Positions 9,846-20,805 of a DNA stretch of 64,000 nucleotides are shown here, one piece after another (within the stretch, counting starts at the first letter, position 1; each line of letters opens with the position of its first letter). The stretch covers positions 13,064,568-13,128,567 of the forward strand of contig CM020618.1 in NCBI GenBank assembly GCA_009829735.1, read 5' to 3'. This DNA comes from Pyropia yezoensis (taxonomy: Eukaryota; Rhodophyta; Bangiophyceae; Bangiales; Bangiaceae). The notes under the pieces are model-generated. The model ran no database searches. It was not told where the DNA came from and saw only the letters and a list, made by a program, of their open reading frames with translations. The position numbers and the translations under genes were made by a program.

Positions 9846-12496
9846 CTAGTCAGCTCCTTCCATCTGGTCATCCTCCGAGTCCGACATTAGGATCTCGCCA
9901 GCCCTGGCCACCGGAGTACCTTCAATCCCGTAAAGCCGTGTGTAGGCGCAGACACCAGCAATGGGCAACCGGTTGGAGGGCTCCCAGGTGACATCAGCTG
10001 GCTTGAAACCGAACCAGCGCACCCGCAGGTACAGGCGTCCCTCCATCCAGGCATGGTCTACAAACTTGACATAGAAGTCTTCTCGGCCTTCTCTTCGGGA
10101 TAACCAGGGTACTGCGGCGCGTATACACCGGCTCAGGTCCCGCTGGCTTGGCGGTGGAGCTCGAGTGACGTGGTCGCTGCTCATCGGGTACGGAGAGCCA
10201 TCCATGTCTAGAAGGAACGTCCAGCCGTCCGTGCTCAGGATTTTATGAGGCCCATCCGTCTTGGAGTCCAGCTTCCCACGGATCTTGCTGTGGCTATCCA
10301 CAAAAACCCAGTCGCCATCACCCAGTTCCTTGGTCTTTTCCCGGACACCCTTGTCATAGTCGCGCTCGTATCGCTCCTGGGTCTTCGCGATTGACTCCTT
10401 GACTCCTGGGAGAAGGTGCTTCAGTTGTTCCAGGAACTATTGCTTTGCCTTGGGACCCGACTTCAGTGCTGGCTGGAGACCGTCTGGTATTCTTTTAAGG
10501 AAGAAGTTGGTCAGCCGCCGTGGGGTAAAAAAGTCTAGAGGAGCTACCCCTGTTGTTCGTTCAGTGAACACGAGAGTTGTAGGCTACAGTGAGGACGGCC
10601 AGGAGCTCGTCCCACTCTTCTTGATGCTCCTGACCGTAGTGCCGAAGCATGTCCACCAGGGTCCGGTTAAATCGTTCCACTTGACCATTCGTTTGTGGGT
10701 GGTACGTCGTAGTAAACACGTTCTTGATACCCATCAGGTCACAGACTCCTTGGAAGAACAGGGATGCAAGCTGGAGACCGTTGTCGGCCAAGACGGAGTC
10801 CGGAGGGCCATAGGCAGCTCTGCTGTCTTCGCAGAAGGCCGACGTAGCAGCCAGGGCCGTGAGGGTCCTCAGCGGGATTGCTCGGGTGAACTTGGAGAAC
10901 CGGTCATAGATATTGCGCAGGTGCAGGTTGCTGCTGGATGTCTCAGGTAGGGGCCCCAGGATGTCCATACTCAAGCTTCCAAAGGGCTTCGCCGCAGGAA
11001 AAAGGCGTCGCTTGGAAGTCTTCTTCCTCTGGGTCAACAGGTTCCTTGCAAAGGAGACACGAATGCCTCTAGATTCTTGTGGACGTCACTTGCAATGGTT
11101 TCGCAGTGATAGTGTCGCCGCATCGGGGCGTACCTCCGGTTGATGCCAGGGTGTCCGGCCTGGGGAGACGAGTGTTCCAGGCGGAGGAGATCAGCTCGTA
11201 GGTTTTGGGGTGCGTAGACTTGAGTTGCCCCATCAAAGGGTAATACCCGTGTCAAGAGTCCATCCGTGGACTCGAAGAAGCGACTATTCCGATTCAGGTC
11301 CATCTGGTGGCGAAGCTCCAAGCAATGAAGACCCTTGAGCTGTGCCTCCAGCATCTGGTGAATTGTTGCCATCTGGTGGGTTTCAGGCGACTCGTATAGG
11401 GGAGCGTGCCAACCACGTCCGACGTTCTGGAGGATGACACAGGGTATTTCCTCCGGGATAGAGCCCGTATCGGCTGCAGGAGTCTCTAACCGGGACATGG
11501 TGTCGGCGCAGTGATGCTCCCTCCCTGCTCTGGTGCACACCTTGTACTTGAATTCCGAGAGGCGTAGTCGCCAGCGGGCGACCCTTCCTTGGCTGATGTT
11601 CATGCATAGCAGCCACCTCAGGCTGGCGTGGGCCGTCCGGATGAGAAGCTCCTGTCCTCCTAGATAGGGGCGTAACAGGAAACAGGCCCAGACGAGTGCC
11701 AAGCACTCGCGTTCCGCCGTGGAATAGAGCTTCTCTGCTGCAGTAAAGCCGCGACTGTAGTAGCCCACCGGGAGGAAGTGCCCATCAGGTTGTAGCTGGA
11801 GTAGATAGCACCCCACCTGGACGCCACAGGCGTCAGTCTCTGGAACAAACTGGCCCTCCCGCATGGGTAGCGCCAGTACTGGAGTCGTGGTCAGGCGCTT
11901 TTTGAGCTCCTCGAAGGCGGCTGTCTGTTTCTCATCGAACAGCGGGAGTTATGCAGGGAGCTTCTTGCTGCTGAGCTTGGTCAACGGCCTGGCAATCAGG
12001 GCGTTGCTTCGTACAAGCCAGCGGTAGACGTTCCACATACCTGGAGACCTCTTGAGTTCCGTCTGGGTCTTAGGTTGGCGGGCTTGCCGACGGGCCTTGA
12101 TATTCTTCTCGTCGACCCGGAGCTCCCCAGGACTCAGCACGTGCCCCAGGTACTCCACTTCCGTCTCAAACAGGTGGCACTTCTCGGCCTTCAGGGTAAC
12201 TCCAGCCTTAGGTAGGAGATCCAGGACCTCTCGACGGTGCTCTAGGTGTTCCGCTGGGGTCTTGGAGAAAACGATAATGTCGTCCAGGTAGACCAAACAT
12301 GTTCTCCACCTTAGCCCCGACAGGATAATGTCAATGGCTCTCTGGAAGGTAACCGGAGCATTGGTGAGACCAAAAGGAAGACGCTTGCACCGGAATTGCC
12401 CCATATGGCACGTGAAGGTGGTCTTGTCCTTGTCCTCGTCAGCCCGAGGGATCTGCCACTTACCGGCATTACAATCCAGCGTCGAGAAGAGGGTGG
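9846..12496 (-). pseudogene. Element A pol, 3' half: RT C-terminus, RNase H, integrase, chromodomain
   Basis: Minus-strand blocks in order. RT palm with YLDD followed by IIVFS (about 12270-12300) and the YLGHVLSPGEL thumb block end near 11949. RNase H follows, with DACGVQVGCYLL and TAERECLALVWA (11864-11500). The integrase zinc-binding region is partly preserved at 11300-11040. The integrase core (11037-10561) contains MDILGPLPE, ADNG and TYHPQTNGQVERFN. The C-terminal part (10301-9846) ends in a chromodomain with YVKFVDHAW and LYLRVRWFGF. These blocks lie in different frames and are separated by stops, so the gene is dead. The N-terminal half of RT is at 23338-24132. The DDE-type integrase plus chromodomain places it among the chromoviruses. 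Confidence 0.85.
12492..12496. repeat. Target-site duplication of element B, left copy
   Basis: GGTGG immediately precedes the left LTR of B and is repeated right after its right LTR at 23338-23342. The host sequence on both sides is A's reverse transcriptase. Confidence 0.85.
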
Positions 12497-12965
12497 TGTG
12501 GCAAAAACCACAAGCACACACGGCACCCAAGTTGGGGCGGTGTGCTAGGGCTGCCTCCGTGTCGGGGGAACCGGAAGAAGTGCAAGTCGCACACACTCTG
12601 TCCCTGTTGTGGGGCAAACCCCCCACGGACAAACAAGAGGATGGTGTGTGGTCCAACAGTTTCTTGGTCGGGACGGGGACGCAGGGCCAAGCCCCGCTGT
12701 CCCTCCCCTTATCCCCCCAGGGTCCCCTCAGAATCTCGCCACTCAGAATCTCCCACCGCAGCACCTGCCCACCGGGCCACACGAAAATTCAAGACGATAA
12801 ATGCAGAAAACCCTCAAATCCAAGTTGGATTTACTACTAAGCTAACTATCCCAAACTTAGGGAATATGGACCCAAATGCAGGGGGAGGAACGGATCAGGC
12901 TAGTGGCCTGCCGCCCCTTGCATGGCACGTGTTGCCCCCTCTACCTGGGGGTCAATACTGCCACA
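12497..12965 (-). repeat. LTR of element B (3' LTR in element orientation)
   Basis: 469 bp with terminal inverted heptamers TGTGGCA/TGCCACA. It is nearly identical to 22868-23337 and closely related to the LTRs at 35474-35942, 40021-40489 and (reversed) 32534-33002. Compared with its partner it lacks one C in the run at about 12556-12558. Confidence 0.95.
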
Positions 12966-13280
12966 CTCCCCTCTCCTCAGCTCCGACCGACCCGGTCGGC
13001 CCTGTGAGGGGGTGCGTAAACGCACGTCTCGGCGTTGGGGGTGCGACTTGCTGTCCCCCCTGGAGTACGTAACGCGGATGTGGAGGCGGTCACGTTGACC
13101 GCCCCTCTCCTCAAGCTTGCCCACTCGGCAGCTTGCTCTCCTCAGTTTACACTTTACCATCACCACCACCTCCCCTTCACCTTCCACTGGGCCGCCCCAC
13201 GCTGGGGTAGCCACCCGTATACCCACGATCCGAGTCCCCCTCAACTCGAGGCGGGTCTCGTGCTGCGATAGCCAGAGCGT

Positions 13281-13301
13281 CTCTCCCCAACTTGGGGAGA
13301 G
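13281..13301 (+). promoter_or_regulatory. Perfect hairpin just upstream of the antisense ORF start
   Basis: Ten-base arms CTCTCCCCAA and TTGGGGAGAG enclose a single C, and the ATG follows two bases later. The same hairpin is present in C at 36257-36277. In D the arms have changed but can still pair upstream of its ATG at 32198. A role in translation or transcription is inferred from position only. Confidence 0.45.
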
Positions 13302-13303
13302 CC

Positions 13304-15247
13304 ATGGCGACCCCGGGGGTGGAGACGGACTCTCTCGACGAACGTATGGAGGACACCTCCTACGGTGCAGCGCCCGCCGGGACTTCCGGCGGGGGCTCCG
13401 CGATCGCTCCGGGGGATGGGACTCCCGCGTCACCCGGCTTTGGGTTGACGGCGGGGTCTCCCCCGGGGGCGGGACAAGTTGTCCCGCGTGAGGCCTTGGG
13501 GCGGTGGTTTTACCCCGCTTGGCCTCTCTATGAGGAGGGGCTGACTGTTCTTCGCTGTGGCCGACTTGGCGCAGCGATGGGCCGGGTATGGGACCGCCTA
13601 CGGGAGAAGTATCCCCGTAGGGTCGGGTTCCCTGCCGGATTCAGGACGGACCAGTTTGCCTTCCTGGACGATGAGGAGGTTGAGGACGTTCAGCGTGCCA
13701 AGGCCATGGTGGACCGCGGGGGAACTATCCCGGGTCCCGGCGACTTGCCGACCTTCACGTGGGACGCTGCGGCAACTCGCCCACCGTACCACCACGAGGC
13801 CGATCCGCACACTCATCACTTTGATGTGCGGATGGAGAAAGACTTCCGGCGAGGTCCCTACTTGGTGACCTTGGCTCAACTTGAGTTTCCTCAACAGTCT
13901 GCTGCCAGTAAGGAGCAGTACTATCCGAAGAAGCCCGAGTGGTGGCCTCAAGTAGAGGTCCCCTACGGGTTCCCGGCGTTGTTGCCACGGTTGCTTGACC
14001 ACTTCGGCTCCGTCATGTTGACGGCTGCCCCTGATCACCTGGTGTGGGCCATGTTGGCCACCCAGTGGCTCCTCGAGGTCATGTCGACCTGGGTGTCCTG
14101 TGTTCAGCGGCGGGGGATGCTCTGGCATCTCCCCCTCCGGCTTATCCAAGGTTTGGAACAGCTCACCCCTCAGCTAGTTGCTGAGGGGTGCTCATCAGGA
14201 CAACTCACTCTACTTGAGGAGATGCTCCGGCTCCATAAGTTTATCGAGTGGGAGAGCATTGAGCACAAGTTGCGCCGCCCTACTCGTGGGCCAAAGGACG
14301 ATGGCGCACTTCGCCAGTTCGTGTGGGTCGCTCGTGAACTTCACGACGGCCGTGTGGTCCTACGAGAGGGGTTGGGCATCGGGGACTACCTGTATGCCCC
14401 GGGGGTGGATCGCCACACTGCGCCACCCCCGGACAAGCCCATAGTTATGGCCGTGCCGTCCTATGATGACCATATGACTCAACCCACTGCGGGGGCCCAA
14501 AGTCGGGGTCGCAGTTACACCCGGGTACCGCCACCTCGACGGGCCCCTCGGCTTCCTTCTGTTCCTTTCCAACCTCACGGGGACATCCCGATCAGCGTGG
14601 CCGTGGAGTCTTCCACCCCGGTGTCCCCCAACTTGGGGGCCACCCTCCTGACGGTATACCCCAAGTTGGTGTTGCCGCCCACGCCTCTAACCTCAGAGAT
14701 GATGATCACCACGTTGGTGCGCACCATTTCCTGGTTGGCCGCGTCGACCGCAACCCTACAGAGTTCCGAGACTCCTCAACTTGAGGAGCGCGTTCGTACT
14801 GCAGTGGCGACCGCGAGTTGCGAGTCGGTGGCGGAGTTTATGACGGCCGAGTTGGCTCGCATTGGGGCTATTATGCCCCAGCCAGCCCCACTTGGGCGTG
14901 GCACACGTCGCGCGAGCCGGGCATACTCGCCTCCTCGCCGTCGTCGCCGACACTCGCGGCGCTCTCCCTCCGTATCGGAAGACGAGTTGTCTTACTCCGT
15001 TTCGGAGTCCTCTACCCCGTCGGAGACGGAGTCCGTCCAGCGTCTGCGTCGCAAACTTGCGCGTAAGACCAGGCAGAAGAGTGGCCACGGTCGGCGCCAC
15101 TTGCGCGACCGTGAGGGGCGCGACGGTTCCGACTTGGAGCCGCCGCCCCCTCCAACGAGTGGAGACCGTTATCGGCGTGGGTCTCGCCGCTCGCCTCCAC
15201 GTGAGGGCGAGGGCCGTGGAGTGGGAGAGTCTAGCATGCGTGCCTAG
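13304..15247 (+). CDS. Antisense ORF of element B, unknown function
   Basis: An uninterrupted 647-codon ORF on the strand opposite gag-pol, lying between the end of pol and the 3' LTR; it does not overlap pol. I chose ATG 13304, which follows a hairpin at 13281-13301 and gives exactly the same length as the copy in element C. Residues 1-60 are acidic and Gly/Ala/Pro-rich. Residues ~60-375 form the likely folded part, rich in Trp, Tyr and Phe (GRWFYPAWPLYEEG, YYPKKPEWWPQVEVPYGFP, the WLLEVMSTWVSC helix). Residues ~375-470 are Pro-rich. The last ~110 residues are Arg/Ser-rich and resemble SR or nucleic-acid-binding tails. I recognise no known domain. Related copies occur in C (intact), D (decayed) and, distantly, A. 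Expression could start in the 338-bp segment between the LTR and the ATG, but this is inference. Confidence 0.8.
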   Translation: MATPGVETDSLDERMEDTSYGAAPAGTSGGGSAIAPGDGTPASPGFGLTAGSPPGAGQVVPREALGRWFYPAWPLYEEGLTVLRCGRLGAAMGRVWDRLREKYPRRVGFPAGFRTDQFAFLDDEEVEDVQRAKAMVDRGGTIPGPGDLPTFTWDAAATRPPYHHEADPHTHHFDVRMEKDFRRGPYLVTLAQLEFPQQSAASKEQYYPKKPEWWPQVEVPYGFPALLPRLLDHFGSVMLTAAPDHLVWAMLATQWLLEVMSTWVSCVQRRGMLWHLPLRLIQGLEQLTPQLVAEGCSSGQLTLLEEMLRLHKFIEWESIEHKLRRPTRGPKDDGALRQFVWVARELHDGRVVLREGLGIGDYLYAPGVDRHTAPPPDKPIVMAVPSYDDHMTQPTAGAQSRGRSYTRVPPPRRAPRLPSVPFQPHGDIPISVAVESSTPVSPNLGATLLTVYPKLVLPPTPLTSEMMITTLVRTISWLAASTATLQSSETPQLEERVRTAVATASCESVAEFMTAELARIGAIMPQPAPLGRGTRRASRAYSPPRRRRRHSRRSPSVSEDELSYSVSESSTPSETESVQRLRRKLARKTRQKSGHGRRHLRDREGRDGSDLEPPPPPTSGDRYRRGSRRSPPREGEGRGVGESSMRA

Positions 15248-15358
15248 TTGGCAGCAGCCTTTGTTGTGAGAGTGTGAGGGTTAGGGCTGTAGTTAAAAGC
15301 CACTCTGCGTACCACTTCGACTTGAAGCACTCTCTTGGCACTGTTGCTCGGCCTTCCC

Positions 15359-18300
15359 TCACGTTGAGGGAGGGCTGTTAGGGTCTATCTCATTCCGGGC
15401 ACAGTACGCCCGGACCTTCTCAGCGGGAAGGTCCTCCACATACTCCCACGTATCATCCTTGGCTTTGTAGCCAAACCAACGCACCCTCAACATGAGGCGG
15501 TCAGTGTCTTCATCCCATCCGTGGTCGATGAACTTATCGAACACGTACTCCTGCGGGCCCTGTTTGGCCGCAGGCAGTGAGGGGAGGCGCCACGATTCCA
15601 ACGCACGCGCCCAAGCTGGGTCGCCTGCAGGCGGTGGTGCAACTTTGACCACGTCCTGTCCGTTCACTGTGCGGACCCCATCGTCACTTTCGATGGTGAA
15701 GCGCCGCCCATCAGTACGAAGGACCTGGTACGGTCCCTTCGTCTGGAATACCAGCTTACCCCCAGTTGGGGTGTGCGAGTGTACCAGCACCCAGTCACCC
15801 TGCTCGGGGACATGCTTAGCATTCCGCACCTTTTTGTCAAAGGTACGCTTGTAGCGCTTTTGTGCTTTGTCCATCTCAGCCCTGACTTTAGGGATGAGGT
15901 TTTCAAGCCTAGCAGCGAACTCCGCCTTACTCTCAGTAGGAGTAGGCGTACTGCCACCACCCTCCCTAGTTGGGAGCGACCGCCGCACGGCAATAGACCG
16001 CACACGACGGGGGGTCACAAAAGCGAGGGGTACTTCCCCTGTAGATGAGTGAACCTGCGAATTGTAGGCAGTAGTAAGGATAGAAATGTATTGGTCCCAC
16101 GTCTTCACGTGCTCACTCACATAGTGGCGCAGCTGCCTAACAATAGTTTTGTTGAAGCGCTCCACCTGCCCATTAGTTTGTGGGTGGTAGGGGGTGGCAT
16201 AGTTTGCCTTAACCCCCAACATATCCAGCACTCCCTGAAACAGTACAGACGCAAATTGCGGTCCATTGTCCGATAGTGTACTATCTGGGATGCCATACGC
16301 GGCAACCCAGTGATCTAGGAAGGCTGACACGACCGACATGGCCGTGATCTCTGCCAGTGGGATCGCTCGCGTAAGTTTCGTGAAGCGGTCACAGATGACC
16401 AGGAGGTACTGGTTGCCCTCCTCGGTCACTGGCAGGGGCCCGAGGATGTCCATTGCCAACGCGGCAAATGGCTCCTTAGCCGAGAGCAGCAACATGGCCA
16501 TAGTGGGCCGCCGTTCCATCAAGCGGTTCTGCGCACAACTTGTGCAGGCAGCCACCCAACTGTAGATGTCCACCACCATGGACGGCCAGTAGTACCTGGT
16601 CCTCAGGGTCTGGTATAGTTTACTAGACCCCAGGTGTCCACCCGTGGGAGCGTTGTGCTCCCTCTCAAGGATACTGTCCTTGAGGGATGCGGGGACGACA
16701 AGTTGTTCGGTCCCCTGGAATACCCCCCTCCTCATGAGGAGGCCATCGTCTCCCAGAAAGAAACGCGTCTCCGCCACTGTATCCAGGGTATCCCTCTGCG
16801 ACTTGCAGAAGGGGTCCTCGGCCTGGGCCTTCACCACCTCGCCCAGGGACAGGGGCAAGTACTTCTTGTTCCCTGGCGCCTCGGGGTTCAACGCCTGACC
16901 CGAGCGCGTGACTACCCCCACGATGGGGATGTCCTCATCGACTGGGTCAGTGTCCAGCCCCTCGGTAGGTACCCGAGAGAGGCCGTCGGCAAGGGCATGT
17001 TGCCTGCCAGGTCGATGCTCAATGTCAAAGTTGAAGGGTGCCAGTCGCACCCTCCACCGATTGAGACCAGTGTTCGTACAGTCCGTCTTAAAGATGATCT
17101 GCAACGCGCGGTGGTCACAGCGGATGAGGAACTTCTCACCCTCCAGGTAGTGACGAAGTGACGTCACCGCCCACACCACTGCGAGTCCTTCCAACTCGGT
17201 GACTCCGTAGTTCTTCTCGGCCGAGTTCAGCCCTTACTAAAGTATCCCACCGGCAAGTACTCCTTGTCCGGCTGCTGCTGAAGCAACACACAACCAAGTT
17301 GGTCGTAGCTAGCGTCCACATCCAGGATGTAGTGGCCTCCCAGCCTGGGAATAGCCAAGATGGGGGGCTTCAGCAGAAGGTCCCGAAGAGTCTCAAAGAA
17401 TTCCTGCTCCACCCGACTTGGGGAGGCAGGTTCTTCGGTAGCGTTGAGCTCACTAGCTCATTCAACGGCTTCGCCACCTTGGCGAAGCCCTTGGTGAAAC
17501 GTCGGTACACGTTACACATCCCGAGGAAGCTCCTCATCTGGGTCTGGGTCCGGGGTACTGAGCCTTACGAATGGCCCTCAAGTTCTTCTCGTGAACACTG
17601 AGACGCCCCGGACGGACAACATGTCCCAAGTACTCCACCTCTTGAGTAAAGAGGTGGCACTTACTCGCTTCAGTGACACACCGGCGTCAGCAAGTAGCTT
17701 GAACACCTGGCCAAGATGGCCAATGTGTTCCTNNNNNNNNNNNNNNNNNNNNNNNNNNNNNNNNNNNNNNNNNNNNNNNNNNNNNNNNNNNNNNNNNNNN
17801 NNNNNNNNNNNNNNNNNNNNNNNNNNNNNNNNNNNNNNNNNNNNNNNNNNNNNNNNNNNNNNNNNNNNNNNNNNNNNNNNNNNNNNNNNNNNNNNNNNNN
17901 NNNNNNNNNNNNNNNNNNNNNNNNNNNNNNNNNNNNNNNNNNNNNNNNNNNNNNNNNNNNNNNNNNNNNNNNNNNNNNNNNNNNNNNNNNNNNNNNNNNN
18001 NNNNNNNNNNNNNNNNNNNNNNNNNNNNNNNNNNNNNNNNNNNNNNNNNNNNNNNNNNNNNNNNNNNNNNNNNNNNNNNNNNNNNNNNNNNNNNNNNNNN
18101 NNNNNNNNNNNNNNNNNNNNNNNNNNNNNNNNNNNNNNNNNNNNNNNNNNNNNNNNNNNNNNNNNNNNNNNNNNNNNNNNNNNNNNNNNNNNNNNNNNNN
18201 NNNNNNNNNNNNNNNNNNNNNNNNNNNNNNNNCCGCCACTGTATCCAGGGTATCCCTCTGCGACTTGCAGAAGGGGTCCTCGGCCTGGGCCTTCACCACC

Positions 18301-20805
18301 TCGCCCAGGGACAGGGGCAAGTACTTCTTGTTCCCTGGCGCCTCGGGGTTCAACGCCTGACCCGAGCGCGTGACTACCCCCACGATGGGGATGTCCTCAT
18401 CGACTGGGTCAGTGTCCAGCCCCTCGGTAGGTACCCGAGAGAGGCCGTCGGCAAGGGCATGTTGCCTGCCAGGTCGATGCTCAATGTCAAAGTTGAAGGG
18501 TGCCAGTCGCACCCTCCACCGATTGAGACCAGTGTTCGTACAGTCCGTCTTAAAGATGATCTGCAACGCGCGGTGGTCACAGCGGATGAGGAACTTCTCA
18601 CCCTCCAGGTAGTGACGAAGTGACGTCACCGCCCACACCACTGCGAGTCCTTCCAACTCGGTGACTCCGTAGTTCTTCTCGGCCGAGTTCAGCCCCTTAC
18701 TAAAGTATCCCACCGGCAAGTACTCCTTGTCCGGCTGCTGCTGAAGCAACACACAACCAAGTTGGTCGTAGCTAGCGTCCACATCCAGGATGTAGTGGCC
18801 TCCCAGCCTGGGAATAGCCAAGATGGGGGGCTTCAGCAGAAGGTCCCGAAGAGTCTCAAAGAATTCCTGCTCCACCCGACTTGGGGGAGGCAGGTTCTTC
18901 GGTAGCGTTGAGCTCACTAGCTCATTCAACGGCTTCGCCACCTTGGCGAAGCCCTTGGTGAAACGTCGGTACACGTTACACATCCCGAGGAAGCTCCTCA
19001 TCTGGGTCTGGGTCCGGGGGTACTGAGCCTTACGAATGGCCCTCAAGTTCTTCTCGTGAACACTGAGACGCCCCGGACGGACAACATGTCCCAAGTACTC
19101 CACCTCTTGAGTAAAGAGGTGGCACTTACTCGCCTTCAGTGACACACCGGCGTCAGCAAGTAGCTTGAACACCTGGCCAAGATGGCCAATGTGTTCCTCC
19201 GGACTTCGGGAGAACACAATGATATCGTCTAGGTACACAAGACAGATCTGCCACCGTACTCCGGCCAGAATCATGCCCATAGCGCGCTGGAAAGTTGCCG
19301 GCGCGTTACACAGACCAAACGGTAGGCGCTTGCACAGGTGGGTACCACAGTGACAGGTAAAGGTAGTTTTATGCCTGTCCTCCGGGGCAATGGGAATTTT
19401 GCCAGTACCCCGCGTTACAGTCCAGGGTAGAGAACACGCTTGCCTCCCCCAGAGAGTCCAGACAGTCATCCATCCTAGGTAGGGAATAACTGTCCTTCAC
19501 CGTGCTCTCGTTGAGCTTACGGTAGTCGATACAAAACCGGGGGGTCCCATCAACTTTGGGGACGATAACCACCAGACTCGCCCACTCGGCGTTGCTGGCC
19601 TCGATCACATCGAGGGCCTCCATGCGAGCAACTTGCTCCTTAACGAGGGCCCTTGAACGAGGTCCTCCCCTATACGGTTGTTGGCGTATAGGGGGTGCAC
19701 CGGGCTTCAACTCGATCCGGTGTTGGGTGGCTCTCATGATTCCCAATTGACCATCCCACAACTTGTGATATTGGTCCAAGAGGCGTTCAACTTGAACCCT
19801 CAACCTGGGGGGGACACCCTCCATGTTCACATGGGGTCGAGGAGAAGCGGCCGACTTGGCTTGATGCTTCTCCTTTCCGGACTTCGGGTCGCTACTTGCG
19901 CCCGCGTTGAGGGTGACCGCTACTACCGGTCCCTCGTGTTGGTCGATATAGCCGAACTTGGCTCCCGACTTGAAGTACTTGGGCGTCGGGCTCAGGTTCA
20001 TCACCTGGATCCTCCACGGGACTCCGGCTTTGGAGTCCATCGTGCCAAGGGCAACATGCACTTGGTGCTTGCGAGCAAGACGGGGGTGAGGGTGCACCAA
20101 CCCGTTCCCCGTAAAATCAGTTACAACTTCAACGTGCGCCACCGAGTTGGGGGGCAACGTGACTTTGCGGGCTAAACACAGGGTAGCAGTAAACCCTTCC
20201 CTCACAGAGCAAACAGGCTTCGACTGTGAGACTTTCACAGGAGCCACAGACGTTCCCTTACCAAGGATGGGGATATTCTGCCCATTCATCAACTTGACCC
20301 AGTACTCAGGGCCACAAATCAAAGGCACTTGTGTTACAACATAAGGGGTACCCAGAAGCAGGGGTACCGATATATTCTCAACTACGCCATAGGCCACGTC
20401 GACCTCATGGGTCCCCAACCTAGTTGGTAGGGTCACGGCACCAACGATGGGAAGTACCCCACCATTGATGTTAATCATATGGTCAGCTTTGGACCTCCAG
20501 CGTTGGAGCTTCACCTCCTTTAGTAATAGCGACTTGCGTATCAAGGAGGCTCCTGACCCGGTATCAAGTACGATACGGGCACAACAGGCGCGGCCGGGGG
20601 CAAGTTGCACCCGTCCAGCCACCTGGAAGTTCTCACCCGTCAGCACCGCGATGACCCGACGTGGGTTTACGTTCTTGGGGAGTCCTACCCGAGATGGGCG
20701 GACTCCCTTAGGTCGCCGCAGTATCCGGCACGGTTGGCTCGTCCTCCTGGCCCACTTGGCCGAGGCTGCCGTTGTGAGCTTCGGACGACCAGCCCAAACG
20801 GTCAT
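15359..20805 (-). CDS. pol: Element B pol polyprotein (interrupted by an assembly gap)
   Basis: Starts at ATG 20805, which overlaps the gag stop (ATGA). Domain order on the minus strand: retropepsin with LDTGSGASLI (about 20555-20585); RT N-terminal half with KEQVARMEALDVIEASNAEW and CIDYRKLNESTVKD (19500-19650); RT palm with YLDD (about 19230-19240); thumb YLGHVVRPGRL; RNase H with LDVDASYDQLGCVLL and TELEGLAVVWA; HHCC zinc site ending CTSCAQNR; integrase core with MDILGPLPV, DNGPQFAS and YHPQTNGQVERFNKT; and a chromodomain with FIDHGWDEDTDRLMLRVRWFGYK near the C-terminus (15410-15550). The frame is broken by one extra T in the run at 19397-19400 and by the 17733-18232 gap with its duplicated, error-containing flanks. 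Both breaks may be sequencing or assembly faults. Otherwise the domains look complete, so the real copy could encode a full polyprotein. Confidence 0.9.
16771..17732 (-). repeat. Left copy of duplicated contig end (pol of element B)
   Basis: Sequence 16771-17732 is repeated at 18233-19198 directly across the 500-N gap. The left copy is four bases shorter, by single deletions in homopolymer runs near 17232, 17420, 17554 and 17669. This pattern is expected from unpolished long-read contig ends rather than biology. Confidence 0.9.
17733..18232. other. Assembly gap of exactly 500 N
   Basis: A fixed-size run of 500 N, typical of a scaffolding placeholder of unknown length. The flanks are the same sequence, so the true gap is probably negative, meaning the contigs overlap. 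Confidence 0.98.
18233..19198 (-). repeat. Right copy of duplicated contig end (pol of element B)
   Basis: Copy of 16771-17732 with the four homopolymer bases present. This version keeps the RNase H and RT frame open and should be taken as the correct one. Confidence 0.9.

Larger units (their letters stand above)
7566..12496 (-). mobile_element. Element A, left part: chromodomain Ty3/gypsy retrotransposon split by element B
   Basis: Read on the minus strand this is the 3' half of a Ty3/gypsy element: C-terminal RT, RNase H, integrase and chromodomain, followed by an antisense ORF on the plus strand. The 5' half lies at 23338-27271, beyond element B. The two halves meet inside RT, flanked by the 5-bp duplication GGTGG. 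The left end is truncated near 7565 with no LTR before the RT fragment at 6051-7565. Frameshifts and stops show it is an old, inactive copy. Its pol is clearly diverged from that of B, so it is a separate family. Confidence 0.85.

Noticed and set aside
12542..13072. Plus-strand ORF crossing the left LTR of B and its interior
   Set aside because: Read-through of LTR and non-coding sequence; the frame is broken in the partner LTR and has no independent start.
18233..19198. Tandem duplication within element B pol as a biological event
   Set aside because: Exact 500-N spacer and differences only in homopolymer lengths indicate an assembly artefact.
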